A DNA stretch of 64,000 nt from Fasciola hepatica (taxonomy: Eukaryota > Platyhelminthes > Trematoda > Plagiorchiida > Fasciolidae), in assembly GCA_948099385.1 (NCBI GenBank), contig CANUEZ040000184.1, positions 1 through 64,000 on the forward strand, given 5' to 3'. Shown here piece by piece: positions 22,901-31,699 of the stretch. A program made the position numbers and the translations under genes. Positions within the stretch are counted from its first letter, which is position 1. Every line of letters starts with the position of its first letter. The notes beneath the pieces were generated by a model. It was given only the letters and a program-made list of their open reading frames with translations. It was not told where the DNA came from and did not search any database.

Positions 22901-25900
22901 GAATGACATAATGGTGCATTAAATGAAAGAAAAAAAACACCCCTCCCCATACAAGCATACACATGCGTCAACCTGTGTATTGTTGTTGTAATCGTATTCC
23001 CGACAGTCTGTATGAGACAACCGTCCTAGTGAACCAGTTGCATCCCGCCGAAGGAACTTAAGTTTTGTGAAAGCTTTTAGTGCATGCTTTTGTACTTCCG
23101 GTCTCTTCTCGGGCTCAAGGTAAACGCATCACACATTTTCCTGTGAGTTTCAGCAAAGGAATTAACCTGTTTGTCATTTGAAACGACGGAATTGTGATGT
23201 GTGCAAACATGGTAGCAGAGAAACACAAACGCGCGCGCGATGGTATAAAAAAGTAAAAATGCTTAGTGGAGCGCAGACGAGGGAGGCAGAACATGTGTTA
23301 GGCGATGAATAAATGTGAGCGTGTGTATGTGTGTGTGTGTGTGTGCTCACGCGTGCGCGCACGCGCACGTGCGACACAATGCGGACAAAGCCAGGCAAGT
23401 GTGAATTGCTCAAGCACACGTTTTATTTCGGTTGGCTTGCTTGGTGCAGTCAGTGAAAGGAGCCATTTATTTACCCTGTGCATGAACGACACAGTCAGGA
23501 AGGAGCCACCTTTGCTCTTTTTGCCGGATTCCACTATGAAATAGTAATGGAATAGTAATGTATTCGTATGAATTATCTGTTATCATGAACAACAAAAACT
23601 TTCGTATAGGAACCAAGACAGACAACAAGTTGTACATTGGAATGAAAAGAGTTTAGAAAGAAATAGAACTACTGACGAATTATTATCAGAAAGTGTGAAT
23701 GAACAAATAACATGTAGGTCAACAAAGCAGAACAAACCTTGGATGGGAGCGAACAAGCTTGCAACCAGAAGATCTTTGCTGCCACCTAACAGTGTGACCA
23801 CAGTCTCGTTCAGAGGGTCTTTGTTCTTCTCCAACCAGCCGGTGATAATGTAAGGGACCTGCATTGTGGTGCAAGAAAACCGATAATGCAACAGCAATGA
23901 TATCCATATCCAATATAAACAGATAAGTGAATAATCAGTTACATAGGCATTCGAACGAGAAACAACATTACGAGAAATAGATTTCGCACAGGAAGAATAA
24001 CTCACCGAACCAGCATAGTGGTGCAATTCGAAGTGAGCTTCTTTGTGTCCTTGTTTAGGAGGTTTGGGCTTGGTGAAATTCGGACTCTTGCCCAGATGGT
24101 TGTCATACAGCTTGGACAAGAACGTTTGATCCGTAGCTTTGGGCACGATACATTCCTCTTCAAGGATGGACAAAATACCCATAGGCTGAAATTTAAAGTG
24201 ACCAAGGGGGATTGGTGGTGTGGTGAAAATATACAAAGAATAGATTCACATCAGTGATTAGAATCCAAGACACCTTTCACGGGATTAAACAGAAACGAAA
24301 CGCACCTTTTCAATCAAGTCGATACAAGCTTGCAAGTCCATACCGAAATCAATAAAAGTCCATTCGATCTTCTCACGTTTATACTCTTCTTGTTCGAGTA
24401 CAAACATGTGATGGTTGAAGAATTGTTGCAAACGTTCGTTGGTATAATTGATGCAAATTTGTTCGAATCCGTTCTCCACGAAAATCTCAAAACCGGCAAT
24501 ATCAAGCACACCGATAAAGAACTGTCTCTTCACCTTTGTATCCAAAGTTTTGTTCACTCGAGCAACCAACCAACCGAACATACGGTTGTACAACGATTTG
24601 GCCAAAGCGCTCACAGCGTAGGTGACCTGAGTAATAAGAATGATAGAGAACACAGTAAAATCGGGGGTGAGTAAACGAATTACAGCCCAGCAAATAAGGC
24701 AGATACTCTTTATTCACTTGATCTTTCGTTCAAGTGGTGCTGGACGTACCTGGCTCAAGTTTTGTCCCTTGGTAACAAATTCTGTCCCGACCTTCACGCG
24801 AGGTTTTAGGAATGAGGTCATCAAGTCTTTCGCGTTGACGCCAAGTAAGAAGGCGACTTTCTCGCATTCGGCTGTTCCATCGGCTTCGGCCTGTTCTTCA
24901 CGTGGTCGCTGTTTGAATTTCATTTCACCCATGTTGCAGATTGAGGTGGTACATTTGAACAGCGACATTCTCTCCTCATCAGAAAAGCCGAGGACTTCGA
25001 AAGCTTCCTAGAATTTTTAGAAACCGAATGAGATGGGCGAAATATAACTCACATCACAAAGCTTCATTTCCTCACTGTCGTCCACACCATCGATAGTCAA
25101 TTCACCCTGGTTGATAAACGAATACAGACCAGGGTCGTTTTGCACCAGCAATTTATCTGAAAAGCATAAGAAAATACCAATTGATGGATATTTGCAATAG
25201 GAGGCTCATTACTAATCAGTAGCTAGACTAAAAATGAGGATGTTGTGAAACTGCAAAGAAACTCACCGTGATACTTCTTGCCGTAATCAGAAAGCAGTTG
25301 GTAGAAAATGTGATAGTTTCGTTCACCCTTCATCTGCGACACGACGCGGGATTTTTCAAGCAGATCTAAAATACGAGAACGAGGGAAGTTCTTCGTAATT
25401 TTCCAACTCATTTCGGTCAAAGATCGAGAATGTCTCACGAATTGCAACTTGAATTGGCCAACTTACAATGCTCGATGTCAGCTCCGGCAATCTTGCCCGT
25501 AGTACCGAAGTGAATACGGATAAATTTACCCTAGGACACGACATGGTAAAATTATTGAAATATCTATCTCAAGTAACTTACGAAACGTGAAGAGTTGTTG
25601 TTACGCGTGGTTTTCGCGTTACCGTAGGCTTCCAAAACCGGGTTAGCTTGGATAATTTGGTCCTCCAAAGAGCCCTGAAATACGATTATCAGTTGAAAAA
25701 GGTGCACCTCACTTACCTTCTTTGTGGTATCCTCGTCTTCTTTCTTTGTAGCAGCTGCCACAACAGCAAAGTAGGAGATGACCTTTTTCGTGTTTTCAGT
25801 TTTACCAGCACCACTCTCACCACTAGGAACGGATTAGAACAGGATAATATGATTATATGGAAAGATTTTTGGGGATGACCCGGCACCTGTTACCAAGCAT

Positions 25901-27113
25901 ATCACAAAGCGGAAAGTCATAGCAGTCGTACGTTAAACTTGATGCACACGAGGAAACACAACAAGAAAATTTGATCACTTACGTAATCAAAATGGACTGG
26001 TTCTCTCGGTCTGTGAACGGACGAAGCAAAAACGGTAGAAACGGTCATAGAAGTGGTGTAGGACTGGGGATAGGTTATCAACTCATGCGAACAGAATTTC
26101 ACAGGATAAAATGAACAGAGATGGAGATAACACAGACTACTACCACTCACCTTGCAACATGTTATGGTAGGCATTGTCCGAAACGGAGAAAATGTGCGGC
26201 GGCATTTCGCTTCGTCGTTTCCCCTTGTATTTCAGCGCCACTGTGGACGTATAGATTGGGAATCGTTTGTACGGGTTCACCGCGACACAGAACAAACCAG
26301 AATAGGTCTAAAGATTCCGGGTTTTGAAGCCCGTGTAGATCGGTGGCGGGGACGGACGAACGGTAGAGTGAAGATGGGATTGAGTTAGTTGAACCCGTAG
26401 ATATGTCCGTAAATGTGTATAACAGGCACAGGCATAGGAACACACACATATACACACGAAAACACAAACACATTTGGGCGTGATTTCTCATTTTTACAAA
26501 CTCAACTCACATAGATCAACTGACGGTAGTAACGGGCTCGCAAGTTCTCCAAAACTGAGGCATCGTTTAAGTGGGTCAAATTGGCCATGTCTTCAATCAG
26601 GAGGAATTTCGGTGGGTTAACCAATTGGGCATCATCCTTCTTGATTTTCTTTTCCTAAAATTTATGGCCAGAAAAGTGGAGTTCGATATTTGATCGTTTC
26701 CACCAACACAGGACGCGGATCATTGCTTCAAATCGATTACAATCTATCCGGAGTCTGATTATGAATGAAATACAATAACTAGAACGAAAATATGGTTTCT
26801 CTAATTTAGAAGTAAGCGCAAGCAAACATGTTCCCCCTCAAGTCCAATATTATCATCATCAATATCATATAATATGCAGAAAAATGGTAACACTATTGAC
26901 AGCATTCGCGTAGTTGAATGGACTTACGCTGGCATCCTTCAATTTGACGGTGATCGTATCCCCCGAAGTCTCGACAATATCAGCCATCACATACCCTTCT
27001 TTTTCATCTTCAACCCAAATCACATTTTTCACGTCAATACTGGATTGTGGATCTTTGAGCAACTGCTTCCGGTCAACACCAAGGTATTTGAAATCTGGAT
27101 CTGATGGATCCAT
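16911..27113 (-). CDS. Mhc: Muscle myosin heavy chain (class II), complete gene, 26 coding exons
   Basis: ATP-driven actin motor of thick filaments, which dimerises through its coiled-coil rod. Coding exons, 5' to 3' on the minus strand: 27113-26928, 26654-26511, 26307-26151, 26010-25983, 25822-25717, 25674-25582, 25530-25467, 25365-25267, 25156-25053, 25007-24750, 24626-24306, 24185-24006, 23858-23738, 23533-23475 (14a) or 22841-22777 (14b), 22140-22053, 21922-21805, 21706-21449, 21321-20646, 20517-19970, 19871-19547, 19395-18976, 18863-18737, 18596-17749, 17639-17448, 17343-17071, 16958-16911. All boundaries are GT-AG and all phases agree. The total is 5841 nt, or 1946 residues plus stop, the expected family length. 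Landmarks: P-loop GESGAGKT 173-180, switch 1 NNNSSRF 232-238, switch 2 DIAGFE 455-460, SH2/SH1 cysteines 683/693, IQ motifs ~771-815, head-rod proline 825, rod 826 to ~1920. No frameshift or missing catalytic residue was seen, so it looks functional. Confidence 0.96.
17071..18863 (-). CDS. Mhc: Mhc exons 22-25: light meromyosin rod
   Basis: Exon 22 (127 nt, [13 protein letters not shown]), exon 23 (848 nt, starts [20 protein letters not shown]), exon 24 (192 nt) and exon 25 (273 nt) complete the filament-forming rod. They include the conserved [20 protein letters not shown] and the near-C-terminal [20 protein letters not shown]. Exon 25 ends in an Ala/Ser/Gly-rich non-helical segment ([16 protein letters not shown]) at a perfect GTAAGT donor. 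Confidence 0.95.
18976..20517 (-). CDS. Mhc: Mhc exons 19-21: rod, including a pentaglycine at skip site 2
   Basis: Exons 19 (548 nt), 20 (325 nt) and 21 (420 nt) encode heptad-repeat rod. In exon 21, residues 1362-1366 are five consecutive glycines (codons at about 19225-19245), directly before [13 protein letters not shown]. The corresponding segment of vertebrate myosin (KYETDAIQRTEELEE) has the same length, so this is a replacement in register and not an insertion. The Glu that follows corresponds to the second skip residue (E1385 in human beta-cardiac myosin, from memory). The rest of exon 21 has the conserved [20 protein letters not shown]. Confidence 0.94.
20646..21321 (-). CDS. Mhc: Mhc exon 18: second IQ motif, head-rod junction, start of S2
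   Basis: A 676-nt exon. It begins in IQ2 ([20 protein letters not shown], regulatory light chain site), passes the invariant proline of VKPML (residue 825), then enters continuous heptad-repeat coiled coil of subfragment 2 ([20 protein letters not shown] and onward) with no proline or break. Confidence 0.95.
21449..22140 (-). CDS. Mhc: Mhc exons 15-17: actin-binding 20K domain, converter, first IQ
   Basis: Exon 15 ([20 protein letters not shown], then IVPNEFKQP) is the helix and actin-contact region after loop 2. Exon 16 carries the reactive-thiol helix [20 protein letters not shown], with the SH2 and SH1 cysteines 10 residues apart (683, 693) as in the family. Exon 17 spans the converter ([20 protein letters not shown]) and the first IQ motif ([17 protein letters not shown]), which binds the essential light chain. 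Introns 15 and 16 are 130 and 98 bp, too short to contain alternative converter exons like those of Drosophila. Confidence 0.94.
22777..22841 (-). CDS. Mhc: Mhc exon 14b: alternative loop 2 exon, mutually exclusive with 14a
   Basis: A 65-nt exon inside the 1.33-kb intron between 14a and 15. It has a long, strong pyrimidine tract and acceptor (CATCTGTCTCCAG) and a weaker donor (CACAGG|GTATTC). Entered at phase 1 from exon 13, it encodes 22 residues: [14 protein letters not shown] followed by QTISSVHR. That aligns with 14a ([10 protein letters not shown]...HR) and with loop 2 of other class II myosins. It returns to phase 0 as exon 15 requires. Using both exons, or neither, shifts the frame, so the two must be mutually exclusive. 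The product would be 1948 residues with a slightly more basic loop 2. Transcript evidence is not available here. Confidence 0.85.
22842..23474 (-). promoter_or_regulatory. Mhc: Intron between loop-2 exons with CA-repeat and alternating CG tract
   Basis: Between exons 14a and 14b the transcribed (minus) strand contains a (CA)n run, plus strand (TG)n at about 23318-23345. An alternating GCGTGCGCGCACGCGCACGT tract follows directly, to about 23372. It begins roughly 100 nt downstream of the 14a donor. CA-rich intronic RNA is a known binding site for hnRNP L-type splicing regulators in other animals, and alternating purine-pyrimidine DNA can adopt Z-form. A role in choosing 14a or 14b is inference only. 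Confidence 0.4.
23475..23533 (-). CDS. Mhc: Mhc exon 14a: loop 2, isoform a
   Basis: A 59-nt exon entered at phase 1 and left at phase 0. It encodes 20 residues (621-640) with the Lys/Gly loop-2 core [10 protein letters not shown] and then TVSFMHR. Loop 2 joins the 50K and 20K parts of the motor and contacts actin electrostatically. The acceptor (ATTTCATAG) has a weak, interrupted pyrimidine tract, and the donor is CAGG|GTAAAT. It lies 204 bp after exon 13. Exon 14b at 22777-22841 occupies the same position in an alternative transcript. Confidence 0.92.
23738..25007 (-). CDS. Mhc: Mhc exons 10-13: upper/lower 50K, switch 2, relay helix
   Basis: Exon 10 (86 codons) contains [20 protein letters not shown] and [14 protein letters not shown] sequence ([15 protein letters not shown]). 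Exon 11 (107 codons) contains switch 2 DIAGFE (455-460) and the relay helix start [20 protein letters not shown]. Exon 12 contains [19 protein letters not shown]. Exon 13 contains [17 protein letters not shown] and ends at phase 1 after ASLFAPIQ, immediately before loop 2. Residues 463-466 read VENG, where most muscle myosins I know have DFNS or similar, with the Asn kept. Confidence 0.93.
25053..25822 (-). CDS. Mhc: Mhc exons 5-9: P-loop, loop 1, switch 1
   Basis: Exon 5 carries the P-loop [19 protein letters not shown] and a short acidic/basic loop 1 ([10 protein letters not shown]). Exon 6 carries [13 protein letters not shown] and switch 1 NNNSSRF. Exons 7-9 carry [27 protein letters not shown] and [18 protein letters not shown], the usual upper-50K start. 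The introns here are the shortest in the gene: 42, 51 and 45 bp for introns 5, 6 and 9. None is long enough to hide a duplicated loop-1 exon. Confidence 0.93.
25983..27113 (-). CDS. Mhc: Mhc exons 1-4: N-terminal SH3-like domain to pre-P-loop
   Basis: Exon 1 (62 codons) begins [19 protein letters not shown] and holds the SH3-like [16 protein letters not shown] segment. Exon 2 (48 codons) gives [19 protein letters not shown]. Exon 3 gives [19 protein letters not shown], then [17 protein letters not shown]. Exon 4 is a 28-nt micro-exon encoding DRENQSILI(T), split just before the P-loop. The ATG at 27111-27113 is chosen because the family's N-terminus starts here and a splice acceptor (CTCCCTTCAG) lies directly before it. 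Confidence 0.93.
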
Positions 27114-27331
27114 CTGAAGGGAGAAAGAATGGGGAGAATAGGTGACGATCTCAGCAAAACTCGGACGGATGCGCGTGTATTTTTGTTGCGGATAGAATAG
27201 TTATTGTGACCGGTTGAGAGCACATTTGATTATGATGTGATGTGATATCTTCTATCAGCGCACGCACGCACAGTGTTGTGCAGGCTTGAGCGCAACCGGT
27301 GGAATTAGCACGGGCACACTGACGAACTTAC

Positions 27332-27480
27332 CTCGACTGACTCTAATTCCTAGACTGCGAGTGATAGTAGTAGGTATGAGTAGTATGTGTGTATTCCGAA
27401 CACAATTTCACTGACAACGTGATGTGTGTTTTGTACGAAAGGACAGAGAACGAAGAGGCACTGCACCGTTAACGGGGCTG
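27332..27480 (-). promoter_or_regulatory. Mhc: Likely Mhc 5' UTR exon and core promoter
   Basis: A perfect donor (CGAG|GTAAGT) ends at 27332 on the minus strand. It would pair with the acceptor (CTCCCTTCAG) placed directly before the start codon, removing a 218-bp leader intron. A TATA-like GATAAAAA lies at about 27507-27514, so a start near 27480 is plausible. The upstream limit of the exon and the promoter are inferred. Spliced-leader addition at the same acceptor is an alternative in flatworms. Confidence 0.45.
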
Positions 27481-27514
27481 TTGTCCGTTTCCAGTCGGAA
27501 CTGGCGTTTTTATC

Positions 27515-29936
27515 TAAATCGCCTGGTCCGTCAGGATTGGCGGTGCATACTGTGCGCGGACTGGTTCACAGGACCGATAGGTAAAAATGGAGTAGGCTGA
27601 AGCAAACAGCAGTATGCCCGTGCTGTCTCCCTCTACCCTCCAACCCACCTCCTCTTTTCCTGCCCTAGTGACAAGACCGAGTCCCCCATTTTCTTGATGT
27701 GGTATGCAACATCGATCAGTTGAAACAGTGGGGTCTTCCCCAGGGTGCAGACTGCAATTACCGTGCTATGCGGAGCGGTGTGCGCTCGTAAGTTTGTTTG
27801 TATGTGTGTGGAACGACTGGACGATGGGTCGATGATGACCGGATGGCCTGAGGGTGGCTCTAGCACACATGCACCCATACACACGCACACGCATACACAC
27901 ACAAGCTAATCCGGCCTATGTGGCTGGGAAAAGCAGACGAACGTGAGGTTTCGCTCCTCCACAACGCCCACTGATCTGGATCGATTCATGGGCACGAATC
28001 GATCGCCTCTTCCGGATGGCGTTTTCTCGGTGCACGATACCTGACAGTACCAGGGAAACGGGAATGTGCAACAGACGCATTTTCGTTCGACCGTGGGTGC
28101 GTTCGTAGGTGCGGACGAACATGTCGTCGGACAGGCACAATATGAAACCGAACAGGAAAGATGGGACCCAAATCTCTCTCTCTCCCACCAAATCGGCCAT
28201 CACATTGCCTTTGACTGGAAAGACCGTTTGGTTCGGTTTAGTTCATTTCGATGATTGATCTGCGTTGCACAACAGCACTCGAATGGAGGAAGTACAGCTT
28301 CATGCTAACCTTCATAGTTTGGAGTGAACCCCGTCCATAAGAAATTTGTTTGATAGAATCTTTGAACTTCTGAAACTCCTGATAAGATACAGTTGTTCCC
28401 TTTGTGTTAATAGTTGATAATTTTCACTTTAACAGAAAGTGCCTCATTTCTACGACATTTCATCTAGGCAACGTTCGTTGAGATAGACAGTGGTGAAAAA
28501 AATACCACTTTGTGATTGTTTTGTATGTGATTAGTGGTAAGAATATTAACTTTTATATTCCATGGATTTGTAATCTCGTAAACAAACAACCCGGCCGTAG
28601 CCGGTGAGCCATCAAGCAAGCGTGTAAGCGAGTTAGAAATGGCCGAAGTCTCATGCATTCATTCGATTGAAGCCAAAATGCATAGCAAGACTGACCAGTC
28701 AATGCTGTCCAGACAGAAGCATGCATGACTAACTATGAAATACCGTGATACCTTACGTCCATATATGGAAGAGATATTGATTAACTGTCCGAGTCCATAC
28801 CTTTTCGTGCACATAACTTCCTAAACCAAACCCACCAGTTATAAACTCCGGTTGCGGGGCAGCAGGTTTGCCTATCTTCCAGAATAGCAGTTCAAAGTTA
28901 CAAATTTTCTATGGAAGAGAAAACAAACAACTTTTTGCGGTTAATAGAACAGTGCGAGGTCACAGTTGAACAGACTTGGACGATTTTCTCCCTCAATAAG
29001 CGAGGATTGAAGTTCGATACGGCGTCGTATCGATCCATCCCGACCGTACTGTGGCTTTTCAAATGAACGATAGACCTAGCTCGTGCTCCTCTTTGAGCTT
29101 ACGTTCACATAATGGTTAGATGTCATCTTCAACCCTATTGTATGCCGATCTTCTTATAAAGAAAGATGCATAATTCACGGGGTTTATGCCTCATGAAGTT
29201 CAACATCGGAAAAAATATCATTATAAGGGATCAATCTTCCCATGGGGTTAAATCTGTTCAGAAAGAAGTTCAAGATTTAGCCATATGAGAGTAATTGCTG
29301 ATGTATCAGTCAGTTAGTCAGTCAGCCAATCAACTAAACAATCGACCAATCAATCAATCAGTCAGTTTAACAGTCGATCAATAATACAGGTAAAGAAATG
29401 TTAGTCAAAATAGTTGAACGGAAACTGATTACTGTACCCGGAAATTTCTAGTAAACATTTTCCTCATACTATCACTCTCTCTGTGGCCTGATCACTGGAT
29501 GGTCACATTTTACCTATGAATGGTCTATGCGCATAAACTGGATTCAGTGAACTGGAAATGGATATCAGAGTGAGATCACAGAATGAAACTGAATTACAAA
29601 GGTCTTTATTATAATTTTCCTTTCGAAATCAGCGGCATCGTGATTTCTGTGTGAGGATCAATGAAAACCTTATTCACTTCTGGAATACAAACCAAAAATG
29701 CTGATGAGTTGTCATTTCTACAATCACCAATTCCCAAGATTGGTTTTCTATTCCACGCCAAAAGTTCCTCTAAATCTACGCACCTTATTTTACAGTATAA
29801 AGCCCGAATTCGCACTACACTGCAATACTGCGGTCAAGTGTGAAGTGCAACCTTAACTTCTTACTATCTCTTCGGTCGTATTCAAATAAAGTCCTTTTTA
29901 TGTAGTGGAAAACCTACCTGCATTTTCCACATCGAA
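27515..29936. other. Region upstream of Mhc, no gene seen
   Basis: Contains GT/CA-rich patches near 27780-27905, a TC run near 28170, and a degenerate TCAG/TCAA tetranucleotide run at about 29310-29375. A short minus-strand frame at 29609-29815 ends three bases before an AATAAA-like motif. It has no recognisable domain and is not called a gene. Confidence 0.5.
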
Positions 29937-30010
29937 AAGTCGAATGCCACGAACCGGAATCGAACCAACGACACTCCACTCACCGGGCAGATGCTCTACC
30001 TTTACATAAG
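29937..30010 (-). repeat. tRNA-derived SINE head
   Basis: On the minus strand an A-box-like AAAGGTAGAGCATCTGCC is followed by a perfect B box GGTTCGATTCC about 30 nt later. It is shorter than the other SINEs, and the acceptor-stem ends do not pair, so a functional tRNA is unlikely. Confidence 0.55.
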
Positions 30011-31699
30011 ACTCAGGCTCCTCGTGACAACAATACACTATAAGAAGTTTTTATTATTATCTGTAATTGTATCTCTGTCATTTTTTCAGACCCGTATGCT
30101 GATACTTCAGTCAGAATTATTCACGTAGAAAGACCATCAATTTCGGGTTGCCCAACAATATTACAGGTATGGTAGAAATTCCCCAAAACATCAGCGTTTC
30201 TCGGAATAATTAGTCTCCAAAATGCAATATTGCACCCCTGTGAAATTTCCTATTACATGAGAAACTCGCGATTGCTACTTCCTAACGCACGAGGAATAAG
30301 TTCATAATCTTATCCAAATCGTGACTTTTGACAGGAAATTGTGAAAATTAAACCAATGAATCTTCCAATGGCCTTGTTACTGATAAGTTTTATAACAAAT
30401 GGATAGATTCTTCCACTTCTGTATGATGCACATCCTCGTGCGAGACATGACTTGACGCATGACCCCACAATAAGACAGTTTTTCTAGAATAATTTCTGGT
30501 CTGACAGACAGGTAACTTTCACCTTTTGAACATAGTGAATTTAACGTTGTTCAGGGTATCTTTAATGATCAACAAGGTTGGCCGTGATGTTTTTCAGCCC
30601 GTGTCAACCGGTGTGCTGAGTTTAGCGATTTCAAAGTCACTAAAATGAGTTTCTTGGGAAATTTCATTTTACGACGGACGTATTCACGAGCTCCCCTGAT
30701 TCCCACCGTGATTTGTCCAAAGTACATTGATCGCAAAATCGATACGATTCGGATATTTTTGTGGTTTGCAACATTTGGCCAACTTCGTTGTTCGTATAAT
30801 GATGGCTTTTGATTAGTTGAAGGCTAATGAAACACACTTTTCTCTACCTCGCTCTAGTTTGCAAAAGTGCACGGGAATATCTTACTAGATCTTATCCCTG
30901 ATTCAATACCTAGTGATCTCTGGCTGTTATTTTTATCCTAATGCAGCCAACATCATGATCCAAGTCGAATATGTTCGTTTTTTGCATACTACAATGAGAA
31001 AAAACATGCTGTCATTCATACGAAAAACAGAAAATATTTTTTACCCGAGAAACAGGCGTTCGATGGGCTCGCACAATGTCACCCCTCTCGTATTTAATAA
31101 AGTAGCGGAATTTTCCGCTTTTTATTGAATATTTCTTTAACGTGGAGAAAATAAAATAGGAAATTAAATGGGCCGCGCACATACGACCTTGAAATCCAGG
31201 TCACGCGGTCGAAATGACCCGAAACGTCTCTGCTAAGATCAGCATTTATTTATCAATAGAAAAAACCACCCATCGTGAATTTTGCCCTCGTTGGCTTAAC
31301 AATGAATCGTATTTTACATACGACCAATTTCGAACTTCTGAACTTTAGACTAATTTGTCATGGTGACCAAGGTCATACAATTCTAATCGTCAAAAGACCA
31401 CAGCAGGACTAACATAGATACATCAAGTTCGATGGAATTTTGCATTTCAGCCTTGTGTTGTGACACTAAAAAATTTGAGGAAAAAAGAATTAGTTACGAA
31501 GAGAATAATTCCCTTGTCTGGTTATTCCCAGTGTGCACATTTTGAGAACACATATTGGTGAACGAATTTGCTTTCAGTGATTCATACTCATGCTATTACA
31601 TCACAATATATTGCGAAAAGTTAGGGAATTTGACCAATCAAAGAAATACGAAGTGATAGAGATTAATGGTGACATAAAAAAGGAAAGAAAACAATTGAA
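30011..31699. other. Intergenic stretch, no gene seen
   Basis: A/T-rich, short frames only, with no recognisable motif on either strand. Confidence 0.5.

Noticed and set aside
17074..24674. Many plus-strand frames of 60-123 codons opposite the myosin exons
   Set aside because: Shadows of the coiled-coil coding strand: Leu/Phe-rich antisense of Lys/Glu heptads, with no independent splice or motif support.
29609..29815. Minus-strand 68-codon frame ending next to an AATAAA-like signal
   Set aside because: No recognisable domain and no clear acceptor; the signal position could be chance.
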